Positions 20,511-35,928 of a stretch of DNA of 64,000 nucleotides are shown here, piece after piece; position 1 is the first letter of the stretch, and every line of letters begins with the position of its first letter. The notes below the pieces were generated by a model that did no database searches, had not been told where the DNA came from, and saw only the letters and a list, made by a program, of their open reading frames with translations. This stretch comes from Glandiceps talaboti (lineage: Eukaryota > Hemichordata > Enteropneusta > Spengelidae), in assembly GCF_964340395.1 (NCBI RefSeq), contig NC_135551.1, positions 21,993,503 through 22,057,502 of the forward strand, given 5' to 3'. A program made the position numbers and the translations under genes.

Positions 20511-20831
20511 TTATCTAGATAAGGGATTTTTCAGCATTTTTACGGATTTTTTTTTCGCATTGTACTTGAGTTTTGGCGAACTATTTGACGAGGATGAATG
20601 TCGAAGCTCTCCTTATTTGCATAATAGATTAGCACCGTATGATTTCCAAGGTGCAAGGACTTCAGAAAACTTTACATGATTCTGTAGACAAGCCGGTGAA
20701 TTTAGTTCTTTGTACCTTAAATACAGCAACAAGTAGATAAGTTGCACGCCGGTAAGACAGGAGATTACTGGTAGTTGTCGCTTAGTAGTATTTTCATGGT
20801 CTAAGAAGCAAGAAAAAGACGAAATCAGACT

Positions 20832-20964
20832 ATGGCCGACGACGATAACAAGCAACGGCAGAGTCCGGGAGCTGATGGGGGACCGTCTGAGAAAGAAGCG
20901 AACAAACCAGATTCTCCAAAACCTGACCAAGATGTCGCCCCACCACTCATATCAGTGGGAAAAC
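20832..20964 (+). CDS. DNAH8: Dynein first coding exon, long isoform (N-terminal extension)
   Basis: ATG in good context (A at -3, G at +4) followed by 44 codons rich in Asp, Lys, Pro and Gln ([20 protein letters not shown] and on), then a strong donor aaac|gtaagt. It joins in phase to 26544. The extension looks disordered. Its link to the dynein 27 kb downstream rests on frame continuity and absence of any other partner. Confidence 0.6.
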
Positions 20965-23900
20965 GTAAGTACGATCTTTTTATCCAGCTGCAATAGTTTT
21001 ACAAGAAGTCATTAAAAAATCAAGACAGTTCGATCTGAAATTTAAGTACCGGTAACGGTAAACCTATGTGTACGTATGATGGCCGCGGACATCATATTGA
21101 CGGGGAGTGTGCAGTGTCAATGAAAAATGCGTGCGTCAACAGTATATTGCACGATGGTGTGAACGTATAAGTTACAATGTCGCAATTATGTGGGACGTGT
21201 TCTAGAAAGTCAAGTGCACAATTTGCAGTTTGAATGACCGTACTTGAAAGCCACATTTCCGGCAATCTTTAGGAATACATTGTCGTGTTGTGTAGTTAAA
21301 CGGAAGCGGAAAATAAGACCATGAACATGTATAGTGGAAATCCTGGTTGTATGATGTCTGGTGTAATAAAACAGATATTTTGATATTTGAATCAATCTGA
21401 TTTTTGGTCATTTGCAAGTCGTAGTAAGTTTAAAATGACCCCACGTGTAATGGTACTAGGTAACGCTTGTCTAGTGAGTTGAACTTGAAGTCCATGTTGT
21501 CAATTGCTGGTGTAAATATCAGTAGAGTAAATTGACATTATGTACTAAAATGCCAGCACTCCTTGTCTTGTTGCTTGGCAACGAGTCACGTCTCCATGTC
21601 AACCGACATCATGAAAATGACATAATAATCATGTCCAGACCATGTCATACAATTTTTGTGCCTCATTGTTAGAATTATGTTGGTTTACCACCACCATCAC
21701 AATAAAAAATACCCCTACCACTGTGATACATATTGATAACAACAACTTCTTTTTATCTAAATATATCTGATTTCTGTTTAAAAGCTGTTTTTGAAAGAAT
21801 ATTTGATGCAATGCCAAACTTTGAAAGGGTTGTAATTTTTGCATGCAGAATTTAACCTCAAGGGCTGTGTTGCACAATTTGCATAATAATAATTTTGAAT
21901 CAATATGGTGTTCTACATTGTCAGTCTGTATTCCAAATCACCCAGGCATAAATGTATTACACAAATGTAACACCTGCTGGCTCTCTACATGTGTACATTA
22001 TGATCCAAGACGTCATGGTTTATTAATCTGTAACCCCCTGGAGCCCCCCCCCCCCCCCACCTTTCCCCAAAAGAAAAGGTCTGTGGGGTGAAATATGAAG
22101 GGAATAATTTCTGAACCTGTGAAGTACAAAACGTAAAGCACCTAATTTAAAGTTTATTAGCAAGTGATAACACTTAAAAATGGCAAATTGTAATGATTAT
22201 GTACATGTACATGTACCCATTAATTCATATTTGTGTCATAAAGGTAGAATCTGATGTTCATGTTGTACTGACATGGCTTGAAATTAGAGACTACCAAATT
22301 AGAAGTAGTCCATTTTGCACATTGACTACTTTATAAAAATCATTATAGACTACCAAATTTAGTCCAAGGCACATAGATGACATTGTATCAGGACTATGGT
22401 ATTAGCAGTAGTAGTCCAAGGCACATGGATGACATTGTATCTTGACTACCAAATTTATAAGGTGGTAGTCTGTTAGACCAATGGAATCAAATCAATCAAA
22501 ACTGTAGCTGAAATGGTTCACTTGGCTAAACCCGAGAAGTTAAAATTCATGCACTAATAACTTGTACCACAACACATACACTGTTATGGTTTCTGAAAGT
22601 TTCAATAGTTTGAATGTATAATCTATTATATTGTAATATTCAAATAAAGTGTCTGTAAAGCATACATTAATTTGATCAATGCCGAGGGTTGTTTTAAAAT
22701 CATTGAAAATACTCTGATAAATTTACCAGTGGATGGAAATTCCATAGCTGCCTTCCAACTCTGGTATGATAGTCAACAGTACTACATGAAGTAAACATTA
22801 AACCTAAATACGATGTGTTAAAAATTCAGAACAGTTTGTTGATTTTCACATGAACATATTTTCTTCTCCAGAATTTGGTCATAACTGTATTCATTTTTAT
22901 GTCATTGTTTTGCTACTAGCATTCCAATTTGGTGTACTCTGTAGGTACAGGTACTTTGTACATACTTGATTCTACCTCCGTGGGTGTATGAACGTTTATT
23001 CTCCACTAAATAGGAAGGGGATTATTTACACACACACACAATTTATTGTTCTTAGGGTCGTAGGTCACTTTTAATGTGCAAATCAGCATCCAAACCTAGA
23101 AAATATTGACTCTTTGCAAGATGACAGACTCATCTATGACACATCACTGAAATACCACACTAACCCTGTTTTCGCTGTAAGACACACCAGAGGAATGTGG
23201 GGGGCATGAACTATTCAGAGAATGGAAATGTAATTGTTATACATGTAGGTTGGAGTAGGGGGTTGGGGTAGGGTCGGGGGTTGGGTGGTTTGAAGTAACA
23301 CTGAAATATATCAAAATTAATGGTGGAGGGTGAGACTAATCTTTAGACAATAGAAATTGATTCTTTGAGGTGTGTTTGTGGGAAGGAGGAGGGGGGTTGG
23401 GGTAGTGGAGAAAACTGAAATTTTTTTTTACAAATACTTCAAATATAGTCTCTCTTTTATTGAAAAATCACAGAAAAAGAGATTACAAATGTAGTTGTAT
23501 TTAATAGTATCTACATTTCGTATCTCCTGGTGTCTTCATAATTGTCAATGAGAAACATGTACTATCAATTTATAAATACTCTGTTTTTGTGGTGATTTCC
23601 TTCAGTCTGATAACATTATAGATACTAAGATAGATAGAAAGAGGGTTGGTTGTGTGATTAAAAGTCTTAACTATCTGTATCTTCTGTTGGCATAATATGT
23701 GTGATTGTTGTTACTTTGGGTGATTACTTCTTTCTTGTATCTTGGTATTTCAAAGCCTAGCATAGAAGTTATGCAATGACTTAGTGTTGGCTATCAGATA
23801 GTACACACAAACAAATCAGGTCTCAATTCCTGTCTAAATTTATTTAATCAATTTGTGTCTTTCCTTGTACAGATTTTAATTTTAAAAATGTCAACAATGG

Positions 23901-26900
23901 ATTTATTTAAGAATTTTTTTGCTTAGATTATTACTAAAGATAGATAAATAATTGTCACGATATAAATCAATGTAGCAAGAAAATGGACAAACTGAAATAC
24001 AAATTTGACTGAAATGTAGAATAAAAGGTTTTAAATTCAACTTATGCAATTTTGTGTCATTTCGTAGCAAACTCATACACATCTCTTCGAAATTCTCGTC
24101 TTCCCACACAGTGGGTATTCTTTGTATTTGGACTGATATCCGTTTATTGAACACACTTAAGAATTTGATTCTGAAAAGATTGATGTATTTTCATTTTATG
24201 AAATATAATGTACATGTAGTATAGTAGCTATGAAAAATCTGACTTTCCTGAACAAATAGTATAAAAAACGATTCTTGGTAAATCCAAAATGATTTACGTA
24301 ATAACAAGTTAAATATAGCTAAAATGTAAACACAGAGTAACATTATCTTTTTAAAAGGGTGTTAAGTAGATGTTAGTACGTCTACCTGAGTTCCAGACAC
24401 TTTTATTCTGCATTCCTTTCAATGGTTAAAGTTATCGGAAATTGTTAATTTGACCAGATTTCCAGTTTCAGTCACCAGGGCTTTAAAAACTGTTGAAAAC
24501 ACTGCTTTACCTATTAGATATATTAATTGAATAACCAGGGAAGTATTTAAGGGTAGTGTTAGCGTTACTAAGTATTGTTCAATGATCGGAGTATTTTATT
24601 GAAAGCTCTTTTCAGTTTTGAGGTGACATATGGCTGTTAGTTGTCATGTCACCTATAGTGTGTAGTACATATATTGTATGTCTTTCTTTAGTAAAACCGA
24701 CATCGCTGTTACTGAGTTAATTAAAATGATCTGCGCTGATCGATATGCAAATATTAGGTTTGGCATCCAGGTATACACTTCCTGTTAATTAATGAAATAA
24801 TCACAGGAATAGGTAAAAAATACAAATGTACTATGGAAGCTTAGCCGGTTGAGTGTAACAAAATGTAATTTTGTTCAACAAAAATTCTAAACATTGCTAT
24901 CACCTAGCTCAACTAAAATCTAACTAACGTTGCTACATTTTACTGTCTGACTCAACAAAGATCTTATTAACTTTGCTATATTTTATCATCTTGAAAAAAT
25001 CTTACTAATATTGCTACATTTTATCATCTGGCATGACAATTTTTGTTACTAAACATTGCTTCTTTTCAATGCCTGGTGGGAGTAAAATGTTACTAATGTT
25101 GCTACATTTCCTTTGCTTGAATTGCATCATCTTAGCAGATTTGTTCAAAATCATATACATTGTAACAACATATATAGACATTGTAGCAATATACATTGTA
25201 TATATATGTATATACATTGTATACTTTTTAAAGGCATGGATTAAAATGTAACAATAATTCTTCAATTTTAGTTTTGTCACAAGATAAGAAGTAGCAATGT
25301 GCATAGTATATTGAGATAATATAGTTGTTTAGACTGTAAAGATACTGTACATTGTGTTGTTCAAGCCTTATCAGGCTAGTGTTGGCTGATAGCATGGCAT
25401 GAATATCTATTGTACAGACTAGTGTTTGTCATGTCTAACAATAAAATGTAGCAATACAGTATTAGTAAAATGTAGCAGTTAATATTAATAAGACTTGGTC
25501 CTATTGAGCTAGATGATGATGTGTTTCAGGTTGTATTTTCTATCTATTTTGGTAGCATTTGATTAACAGGAAGGTAGAAGATCTTTATTGCCATATTATT
25601 GTGACTACAGTATTGAGTTATTTAATCACAAAGACACCTTTTACAATGAAGTGTATTTAATGTGTTTTTTTAGTTCAGTTCATGACTATAGGAGTAACCA
25701 AGGACATCATTTTATGTGTGTGTTTTCATGACTCATAGCATTTTATTTTTTTTGGAATGACAAAGAATTTAAAAGAGATTCGTTTTCATGTAAAGATGTC
25801 CACAGCCTATACCTATACCATCTCTGATTTTTTGGCCTGATTAAAAAAATTTAAGATATTTTTTCAACAAAGAATTTTCTCCAAAACTTAAATTCATTGA
25901 AAAATCCCAATTAATATGCAGCCATGTGGTATTAATGTATTAGTGAATGTAATGTATAACTTTACATTATGCATTATAAAATAAATATTTTATGAAATCA
26001 AATGTAAATCACTCAAATATGAATAATATTGATAAATCATGTTGAAATTACACATACAGATTTAATAAAGACTTAAAACATTCAAATTGTAAAATGTGGG
26101 AGTGATATTGTTGTTGCTGTGCCAACATACTATCGGTAGCAACTTGTGAATGTGTAACCATGGAAACTCCATAGCAGTACATAAAAAGATATTTACAAAA
26201 GTGTCTTTTTTTTCTGTATATCTGACAGAAATGTCACTTTCAAGGTACATCTACTTATACATTTGTATTTTACCAAAAAAAAAGAAGTCCTTAGTTGATG
26301 TCACTACCTTGACATTTTCTCAGGTGTTAATCTCTAGCTTAAAGAGATAAGACTTCCTTTGTGAATCTCTTTTATCCCTTGATGGCCTATAGAAAGCTAG
26401 TTTATTATTAAAATATCAGCACATGTACTGATTTAGTAGCTTTGTGAATTGAACACAGTCGAGTCAAAGTCAGGTTATTGTCCCTGTACCGTGAAAGATG
26501 TATATACACTAATACCTGGGGATATTTTTTTATTGTTCTGTAGCCGAGAAAGAGAAAGATACGAAAGAGAAAGAGGCAGCTGATGCACGTGAGAGAAAAA
26601 AGACAACGTATCGCAGAGGAGCTCCCCAACCTGTAAGTATATAGTAATCTTTGTTACTATGGATACAGTGAAAAAACTACTGACGTAATAGTGTAAATGG
26701 ATGCAGTGCAGTAACTATGGATACCATATAGTAACTATGGATAACATCTAGTAACCATGGATGCAGTGTTGTAACTATGGATACTGTTCAGTTACTTGGA
26801 AACAATACAGTAACTACTGATACAATTATAGTATCCATGGATACAATCCACTGTGAATACAGTTGTAACCATGGATACAATATAGTATCTATGGAAACAT

Positions 26901-29900
26901 AGAGATTTGGTTTCACTGGTAGACTTGCATAACGTCTGCTATCATGCGTTTCAAATAATCTGTACAAAATTTCTATCTGTTCTGAAGGACAAAAGAGATT
27001 TAAAATTGTTGCTATATATGTCAGTTTGCAAAGCAGGGAAATAGATTTGTAAAATGAAGTCGATTTCCAAATTTCACTTATGGAATATTTTATGATACAT
27101 AACAGATTATGAATATTTTTATAAACTAGCAAGGATTTTGTTACTTTAATGCAGAACACAGCTTGACAACCAAATAATTAAAATTTCGTAAAGATATAGA
27201 ATTGTTGTAGAACAAAATTTCAGAATAAAAATATAATTTTACAAAATCTTTTTAAAAAAAAAATACATTTAAATATATTTAATATAATTCATTTTTAAAA
27301 AGGGTATGTGTTTTTTATCATTTCATTTTTTGAAGGCAACTACATTTTTTTATAATCATAATCTGATTGTGATGTCATACCTATATATTACTTGCTAAAT
27401 TCTGAGAATATGTGTATACATGCACACAATGTTGTTACACAGAAAAAAAATCATGTTATTAAAATATTGTTGTAATATTAGGTTCTTGTAGTTATTGATT
27501 AAGTCATGGGATCAGATAGGATCTCCCCTTTTTGTTCTGGACCAGAGACTTGTCTCAGTCTAACTGTCTGAGGCGTATCTTTCACATCACATCAATGATT
27601 TTGCCCTTACTAGCAAAGAAGTATGTTCTGAATGTGAAATTACAACTACATTTCTCTCTCTGAAAATTTATTCAAAATCTGATACTTTGTATACTAAGTT
27701 CCATAAACTTGAAAACATGTCTGTTTTTAAAGGAAAACACAAAAATGAGCAAAACACAAGATAATTCTTGAGGATTATGCAAGTTTACCAGTTGAAATCA
27801 TGGTAGGTTGTAAGGAAAACGTAGCCAATTGTGTGTAGATGTGTAGATGTGTGTGTGTGCGTGCGTGCGCATATGTGTGTACGTATGTATGTGTGTGTGC
27901 ATGTATGTGTGTGTATCATTGTGTTTCAGTGTGCTCATGGTATAGTGTGATTTTCATATCATATGATATACACATACTATATGTACATTTCAGTGTGTTG
28001 GACATTGTTTTCATTTATCATTCATTCCCATAAAAATGTCCATTTCAACATGGAGTCTACAAATAATAAGTAGTTGCTGATAGTGTATTTCAATTTTAAA
28101 CACAACAAAACTAATGAAATGTCAAAAAAAAAAACACCTTAAAAAACCCAACTTGTAATTTTTTGTAGTCCACATGTTTTGTAAGCACTGTTATTCCAGG
28201 GTTTCAGTACAGTTATTCAAAGAAAGTTTCAAACTCAAAGAAAATTTCAAATTTCGAAGAACAAAGTATATGGCAGAGAAAGTAAATTTATCACAGTGCT
28301 TTATAAATGTACTCTGTCATTCAGATTGTTACATGTAAAAAAAGAGTGATTTGAACATGACGAAAATTTGAAACTTTATCGAAAAGATTTTGTGAATCCT
28401 GAGAAAAAGTTTTGTTTCTGATGTGAAAATGAAAAATTAAAACACTTTAAAAAAGAAAAAGTTTGAGAAGTTTTGGCAAGATGATATAGCAAATTAAGAT
28501 ACTTCAAAATTGATTTTGATCAAGAGTTAAGAATTTCTCGATAGATTTAGCCGTTTAATGAATTTGAAAGGAAGAATAAAAGATATCAAATATCTAATGT
28601 CTGATAATGATAAGACAAGAAAATAGTCATAATTTATTTTGATTGATCAACAAAATACACTGTTTTAGAAGTTATGATAAAGACTCATCTGTGCAGATTA
28701 ATACTATAGTTACAAATAAATGAACTTATTGTACTGTACAAAAATACTTCACACCCCCTGAAGAAGACCTGAGGACTCAGATTGAAAGCTGGGATTTGTC
28801 TGTATTTTGGTGCAGTACAGAGTTTCAATTTATTTGTAATTATTTTAGCAATTGTTTTGATCTAGAAATATTAAATTTAGTAAGAGAACTTTAATCAGTA
28901 TAAAACCCATGTTGAATGAACATCACCCATTCCCCCCCATTCACCCTTCATATACGTTGTAGGTTTGTTTACATGTTGTTGCACCTGTTGTTTTCCTTTT
29001 CATGGTTTGCCTGATTACAATGTACCCAGGCACAAAAACCAGCACCAGTAAGTACCTATGTACATCTAGCACCATGTAGATGTAAGCGTGTGCCTCATCC
29101 AAAGCGTCAATAACCATGACAACGCTGACTCTTTTACTCATCAGCTTTCCCTCCTCTTGCTATCCATCCATTCATCCGTTCGTTCATTTTACTAATTGGA
29201 TTTGGTGTGCCATTTTTAACCCCCTCGCTGTGTCGTGTGTATGGTGTGTTGTATTTTCTTCCCTCATTCTGACCTTGCTATTAAAAGTGTGCATGTGTCA
29301 CTGTCCAAGCATGCCTTCCATATGTTTATGTAGTGTTTTCTGTTTTTTATTTGAGGGCTCAACACAAAAAGGGGTAACGGTAAGTCTTGCATGCTTAGAG
29401 AAAAAAAACTTGCTTATAACACGTGTGGATTCTGTATTCTGTACTATCTCCTGCCAAGTATCTGTTCTATTTCTCAGTTTCTGATTGGAGAGTACTGGTT
29501 TCATTCCAATATCTGGATTTGTACAATTTCTGGTTAAGGATACTATTTTCTTTGAGTATTAGTTCATGATACAATTTTTTTCAAGGTACCAATCCAAGTT
29601 AGACTCGTTTGAGTTTGCTCAATTTATCTTATAGTAACCATGATTTTATACTTTTGAAGTAAAATTATCCATGTGAAAAAAATATGAAATATTGCACGAC
29701 ATCAACCAAAACTCACAAAATAGCATGCAACTACTTTTCATTTGTATGAATTTATCTGATAACAATTTTGTTTTTTGCTATACTTCTGTTACAGTTTGAA
29801 TTTATTCGTAACATTTTATTTCAGTGCAGTGATGGGTGATCAATATCCATGTATATCTTCTTAACTTTTATAGATTTATTTCAGGTGGTACATCTCTCCA

Positions 29901-32900
29901 TGATCATTTTTATTTCCAACCAGCTAAGTATTAATGCATATCAATATACATATGTACATTATATCTAGAACAAGAGTACCTGTTAGGGTTTTTTTCAGAC
30001 AGTGTTGACAACTAGTGTTGTGGCACATGTACATATCAAAAGACTATGCAAATGTGATCTAAATTATTCATCAAACTAGTTCTGAAAATGTTCAATCAAC
30101 TTTAATTAGCTGAATTAGCTGTCTGCTCATTTTATCTGTCATAGCTGACTGTCTCTGGTGTCTGACTCATCTGTCATTGCTGGTACTGTGTACACTAACT
30201 TGACAACCATGTGTAAACAATATAAGTAAACAGTCTAGACTCTAATCATTTGTCAACAAATTATAAGGTTGACTTGTGTGATTTTGATAGGATTTGATCA
30301 GGAAGCAGTCATACCTAATTTTACAACAAGACCAAGACATATACGATGTAAGTCAGTCAAAATTCTGAAAAAAAATTTTTACGTACAGCTACTCAAGGCA
30401 TTTATGAATGTTCAATTTCCTTCATTTTCATTTCCTAAACTACATTGTACATAGTAAAGTATTTTATTTTCAAGGAATCTAATTTTTGTCTGATTTAAAA
30501 AAACAGACAATTTCAATCAGGAAATCAAAAAGTATTTGATATTCTGTTTCATTTTTACAGTTCTAAAAGAGAGACCTGTAAAAAAAAGAGCAAAGATTAA
30601 TGTGAACAGGAAATCGATTACTTCATAGTATATGATACAGGTTTGGTGTACAGTACAGACATTGTTGATGTGATTGATCCGCTGATGTCCAGACATGTAG
30701 AATGTAGTTGTCATAGATACAGTCCTTTCAACTCTAACCTTTGACTTTCATAGCCTACTTGTCTGTGTATGACAATTGTTCTCATTGTATTGGTCTTGTA
30801 GATTTATGTAGGTATTTGTAAAGATACCATACCATACCAGACAAAATAATAGGTAAAGTACGTTGTCGGACTTCATGAATCAAGCCTTGATATACAAGTT
30901 TTGTGGACTTTATTGTTGGTTATATTCAGTCAATTACAACATAATTTACTCATAAAACTGTAAACAATCATACACAGTCCAAAACAAGCAACTCAAAATG
31001 GTTGACAGCACCTCCGTGCTAGGGGTGACACACCCTTAGACACACACAACTCTAGAGAATGGGAGGGGATGCAGCCCTAGACAGTAATTACATCGTCTGG
31101 CAATCAACACCAAGTATGACTCGACACATATTGCACCCATTTGGCAATGGTCCAACTAAAGTTGTTGACACCTTGTTGCCATGTCGACTGGCCCAGCTGG
31201 TGACTGAAATGTGACAAGGGGGCAACAGTTTCCAATCCTAGGCAGTTCTAAAATGTTTCTATGTGTTGTATCTGTACAAAGTATTGATGATGTTATTGTT
31301 GACGATGGATTGATACCTTAGACTGAAGTGGGTGATTTAATACCTAGGGTAAACAGATCAAGTGAAATTGAAGACTTTGTAAGTGGACTTTAAGAAGGTC
31401 GCCAAGATGAAGGAATGTACAATAGTACATACACAATGACTAGATACAAAAGACATACAGTTAGTACAAAAAACACAGTACAAGAACGGAGTGGATGTTT
31501 CTCCTAGTACAATTCTGAATAAAATAAGGGGGGGGGGGGGGGGGTCAGAAAGTTTTATGAATAATAAATTTTAAGGGGAATTTCAGTGAAACATCTTGAG
31601 AACTCTGGTTGGATTTTACGTCCTTTGTGTTACTGAGTTTAAACACTGCACTTGTTATTGTTCTACAAAAGCTTGTGTTAGGGTTAGTAAATTAGTGACA
31701 GGTGACAACAGTATTGGTGACAAATTATATCGTACATGTCTACCACAGCAAATAATGTAACTTTTTGAAAAATGATGTAGGTCCTTCACTTTTTTTGTAG
31801 AGGATAGGATGTTGTTATGTCCAGGAGAATAGTTGTATCCTAAAACCCCCATTGTCTTAAAGACCTGGGTTTTAATCCCAGATTCTCACTTTAGTGTTAC
31901 GACACTGGTAATCAAGCCTTGGGTTTTCTAAGATAGAGCCAACTAAATCTACTGTTCTTCAGTGTGGTAGATTTACACAAGTGGATGATAGCGGTTCCTC
32001 TGTTGTGCAATTCTAATCACCCTGTGATCAAGATAGTGTAAACATTGGAAGTCCCAAAACAGCTACACTGCAAGTTTATGGAAGTTGAACTCCCTACTGA
32101 GACTAAAAGTAAACGAATGTCTATTCAATAGTTTATATATCACAGTTGTATCAACATATTGTAACAATAGTTTTAGTTTGTGTCTATCTAAGTTAGAAAA
32201 CCAAAGGTTCAACTACCAGAGTAATATCAAATCAGTGAAGCCATAAGGATTACATAGGACCATTCTTTCCATTCTGGACCAATTCTTTCTATAACTCTGT
32301 CAGACAACTTGTCTTAATGTCTAAACATTAATTATAATTCAAATGGAAAAGTTCTGAAAATGAAAAAAAAAATACCTCAAATTTTTTAATGAAGAAATAA
32401 CAATAACTTGAGGTACACATTTGTGGACTTTTAAGGCATGTTTGCGGTCTTTACTTTTCCAAAAAAAATGTTCTGTTCCAATCAAGAAAGTTTGCTTTAA
32501 GTATGTCAAATTTCTGAACTCTATTTTAAGTCATATGCAAACATGAGTAGTCAGTACATTGCTGTTTCCCATACAAACAAGTATGTCTTTGCAAAACTTC
32601 CAAACCACTCCTATACAATTCAATACACAACTGTGTCAATACAGTGAAATACAGTGTGTTGATCTAAACATCTGTCACGGACCATCTCAATTTTAGTGTC
32701 ATTTGTATCAATACAGTCCAATCTGTACAAATCTGGTTGTTTCCATGGTGACGGCCCTGAAGCATAAACAACTGTATGTAGTTTCGGGATAATAGAACAT
32801 ATACATGTACATCGAGTTTATCGATTTAGTCACTTTATACATACATAATGGGATACTAGGCAGAATGTTGTATTAATACCTTATACCCAAGCCGAAATGA

Positions 32901-35887
32901 AAAAACATTGTACATTGTGATATAAATGTCAAATATAATGCCCTTGCTGAATTATTTGATGAATTTTTCTGATTACTAAATTGTGCACACATGGAGTCAA
33001 ATGTAAATTACTTTCCATAAAAATGGTCTCTAAAATTTAGTGAAAAATTTTCTTTTTTTTGTTGTTTGAGGAGGGGGAATTACAGTTGATTGCGTTTGTT
33101 AGTAAACTTGGGATTGCATCCACTTCTGCATAAGAATGTACCTTCCTCTACCCCCCCCCCCTCCCCCCTCCCCCCTACATGCCAGCAAAAAGTACCACTG
33201 CTACATGTACATGTAACACCTTCATGGTGTATGATTGTTATATCCCGTCTTATTTGGATTCCCCCACTAGAGGTCAAAGTTCATTTCCAGGAATCATTGA
33301 AGTCTGATTTCCAACATTTAGTATTGACTGAGTTTTATAACATGTATATGTAATAATATATTGTATTGGCTGTCAACACACTTAGTATAGAGTTGTTACG
33401 TTAGACTTCTTTGTGACTAGACCTAATGAAATAGTAATTGAAAAGTCAGAACTCAATACACATAACAGTCCCCTACCAATCAGGAGTGTGGTAACCATGC
33501 ACACAATGTATGCAGTTTACCTACGTAGGTCATACAGTGTTATGTGTATGTTTAGTTAGAATCAAAACCGTGCCCTAGATAAAAATAAAACAAACTAAAG
33601 GTACAGAATTGTTTGAAATTCAATCTGTTTTTGAACTCATACATTATAGATGATGAAATCATGGAATTTCTATCACTATGGTAACGAATATTGTACTCTA
33701 TCGTTTACAAGTAATTTGTCATTGGCTGTTTGCAATCATATGCCAGGGAGTTGTGTTTCCTTCAACAGAAAAACAAAGCCAAAAATGGACACATGAATTC
33801 TAGGTAGTGCACGTCTAGAAATTATTTTGTGTATTTGTATATCCAAATGAGCTGTTTCCATGGAAACTTAACTTAAAAGGTTTTATGAAAAGTAAAGGGA
33901 AAAATGAAGTATTTAGATATTTTGTTTAGTTTATAACTGAAAGTTGCTGTATATTTACATGTACTGTTTTTTAGTCTGATAGGTTGGTTTCTATGGAAAC
34001 ATTAATTGACATCCTTTTCAATTACTAAATTAGTATAGGTCAATTTAATAAGACCACTTGAGAAAGTATTATGACAGTATTGGAACATTTCTGTAATATT
34101 AAAAATTTTGACTTTGATAATTGAGATATAATAATGTAACATATAATTATGTCAGAATAGGAGAAGAAAAGAAATACTGTGACAGAAACCCAGGATGTGT
34201 GAGTGGCATGAATTGTTCTTTGCCATCATAATTTCACAAGCGCAATGAGTGATTGAAAGTGCAGCAGAAAACACCGCAAGTACGAATACAAATGCCCCTG
34301 AGTATTCACATGGGCACTCACACATTTATCATTCTTGGGAAATTGAAATGAACCACAAAATCAATTCCGTACAATACTCCTTAGATAAAAATTAGGTCTT
34401 AGTATTTGTATGATGGAGGTCAATGGGTGGACCTCAATTTCCTAGTCATTTTGACACATGACGGAGGATATAGATTTTCACCATTTTTTTTTTTTTTTCA
34501 TGTCTGTTTCTGTATTTTAAAACCTAAAGCATTCACACCGCACCGCTATGCTTGGATGTGTAGGAAAATGTGAATTTTATCAGATTTTCTAATTTTCTGT
34601 TACCAGAGTTCTAAACACATTAGTAAACCGTTATAGAGTAAATGTGCCAGAAATTGTAAATTTTACCCGGATTTTTTTCAATTTTTATGACCGGTTTTAA
34701 AACCTTTGCTACACATGTAGCTACCAATGCTGAATTTTTGAGAAATTGCAAATTTTGTCAGATTTTTGCACTTTCTGTTCTCATGGTGCCACAACATTAG
34801 CAAACCAGGTCTAAGACTGAATGTGTATAAAAAATATAATTTTTTTCAAGTTTTCCCCATGCTATCGTCACCAGCTTTTTAGAAAACTTTACGAACCACT
34901 GAGGATGAAATTTGTGAACCACTGAGAATGAATTTATCGGTAATGGCTATTTTTGCCAGATTTTTGCACTTTCGGTTTCTGAATTTTCACAAAGTTAAAT
35001 TACCTTTAATAGCTAAAGCGTGTGGCAATTATAACTTGTTGGCTTAGTGGATTGGATTAACCAGCAGAACAGTTTTCCACTCAGTTGAAAATAAATCTCT
35101 GTATGCAACATATCACTGTATAGTATTGCAAAACGAGACACTGAGTAATGACATAAAACAAATTTATAGTAACTACATACATCTATTATTCATTTATACA
35201 ATGAATACAAATAATACACAAGTAATAATTATTATCAAATGCACTTTAGGTGGAAAGTAAAATGTGAATTTATGGAAGCACGTCGGAAACGTCAAACCAA
35301 AACTAATGGAGTTGATTCAGTGCGAAAACAAATAAATTTGTGCAAGTTACATTCACATGCCGTGTTTGCATTGTTGTGTGGAGCCAATAGATGAAAAAAT
35401 GATACAGTATTGTAAATAGGCCGTGTATATGAGGTTGTAGTGTTAGTCATTTATTTGTTACATGTACATATAGTTGTTAGGTAGAATCTACCATTTATAA
35501 CAAGTTGCAGTGTTTGTCGTTTATTTGTTACATGTACATGCACTTAGTATCTACTTGATTCTGAACACAATTTATCAAGGCTCTATGTCTTTGCTTATGT
35601 TACAACAGTATTAAATCTGCACTAGCTGCAAATGGAACATTTTTAAAGAAACCTGTTTTGTTAGATATAATGATGTTCTTGTAATATTGTATACCATGAA
35701 CAATATTGAATCACCAGTGAGTATAAACATACTTGTGTTTTGCATAAACCCTATCAAATTGATTTTTGGGTCCACACCCAAAAATCAGCACCCCAATGCA
35801 ATCTTGATTTCAACTGGTTACTGTATTACTTATTATGGATACAATTAACCAACCTCTACTATAATTAACAGTGTCATGTCTAAGTAG

Positions 35888-35928
<41 letters not shown>

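Noticed and set aside
20613-20930. 105-codon minus-strand ORF over the dynein first exon
   Set aside because: Shadow of the plus-strand coding exon and its 5' UTR.
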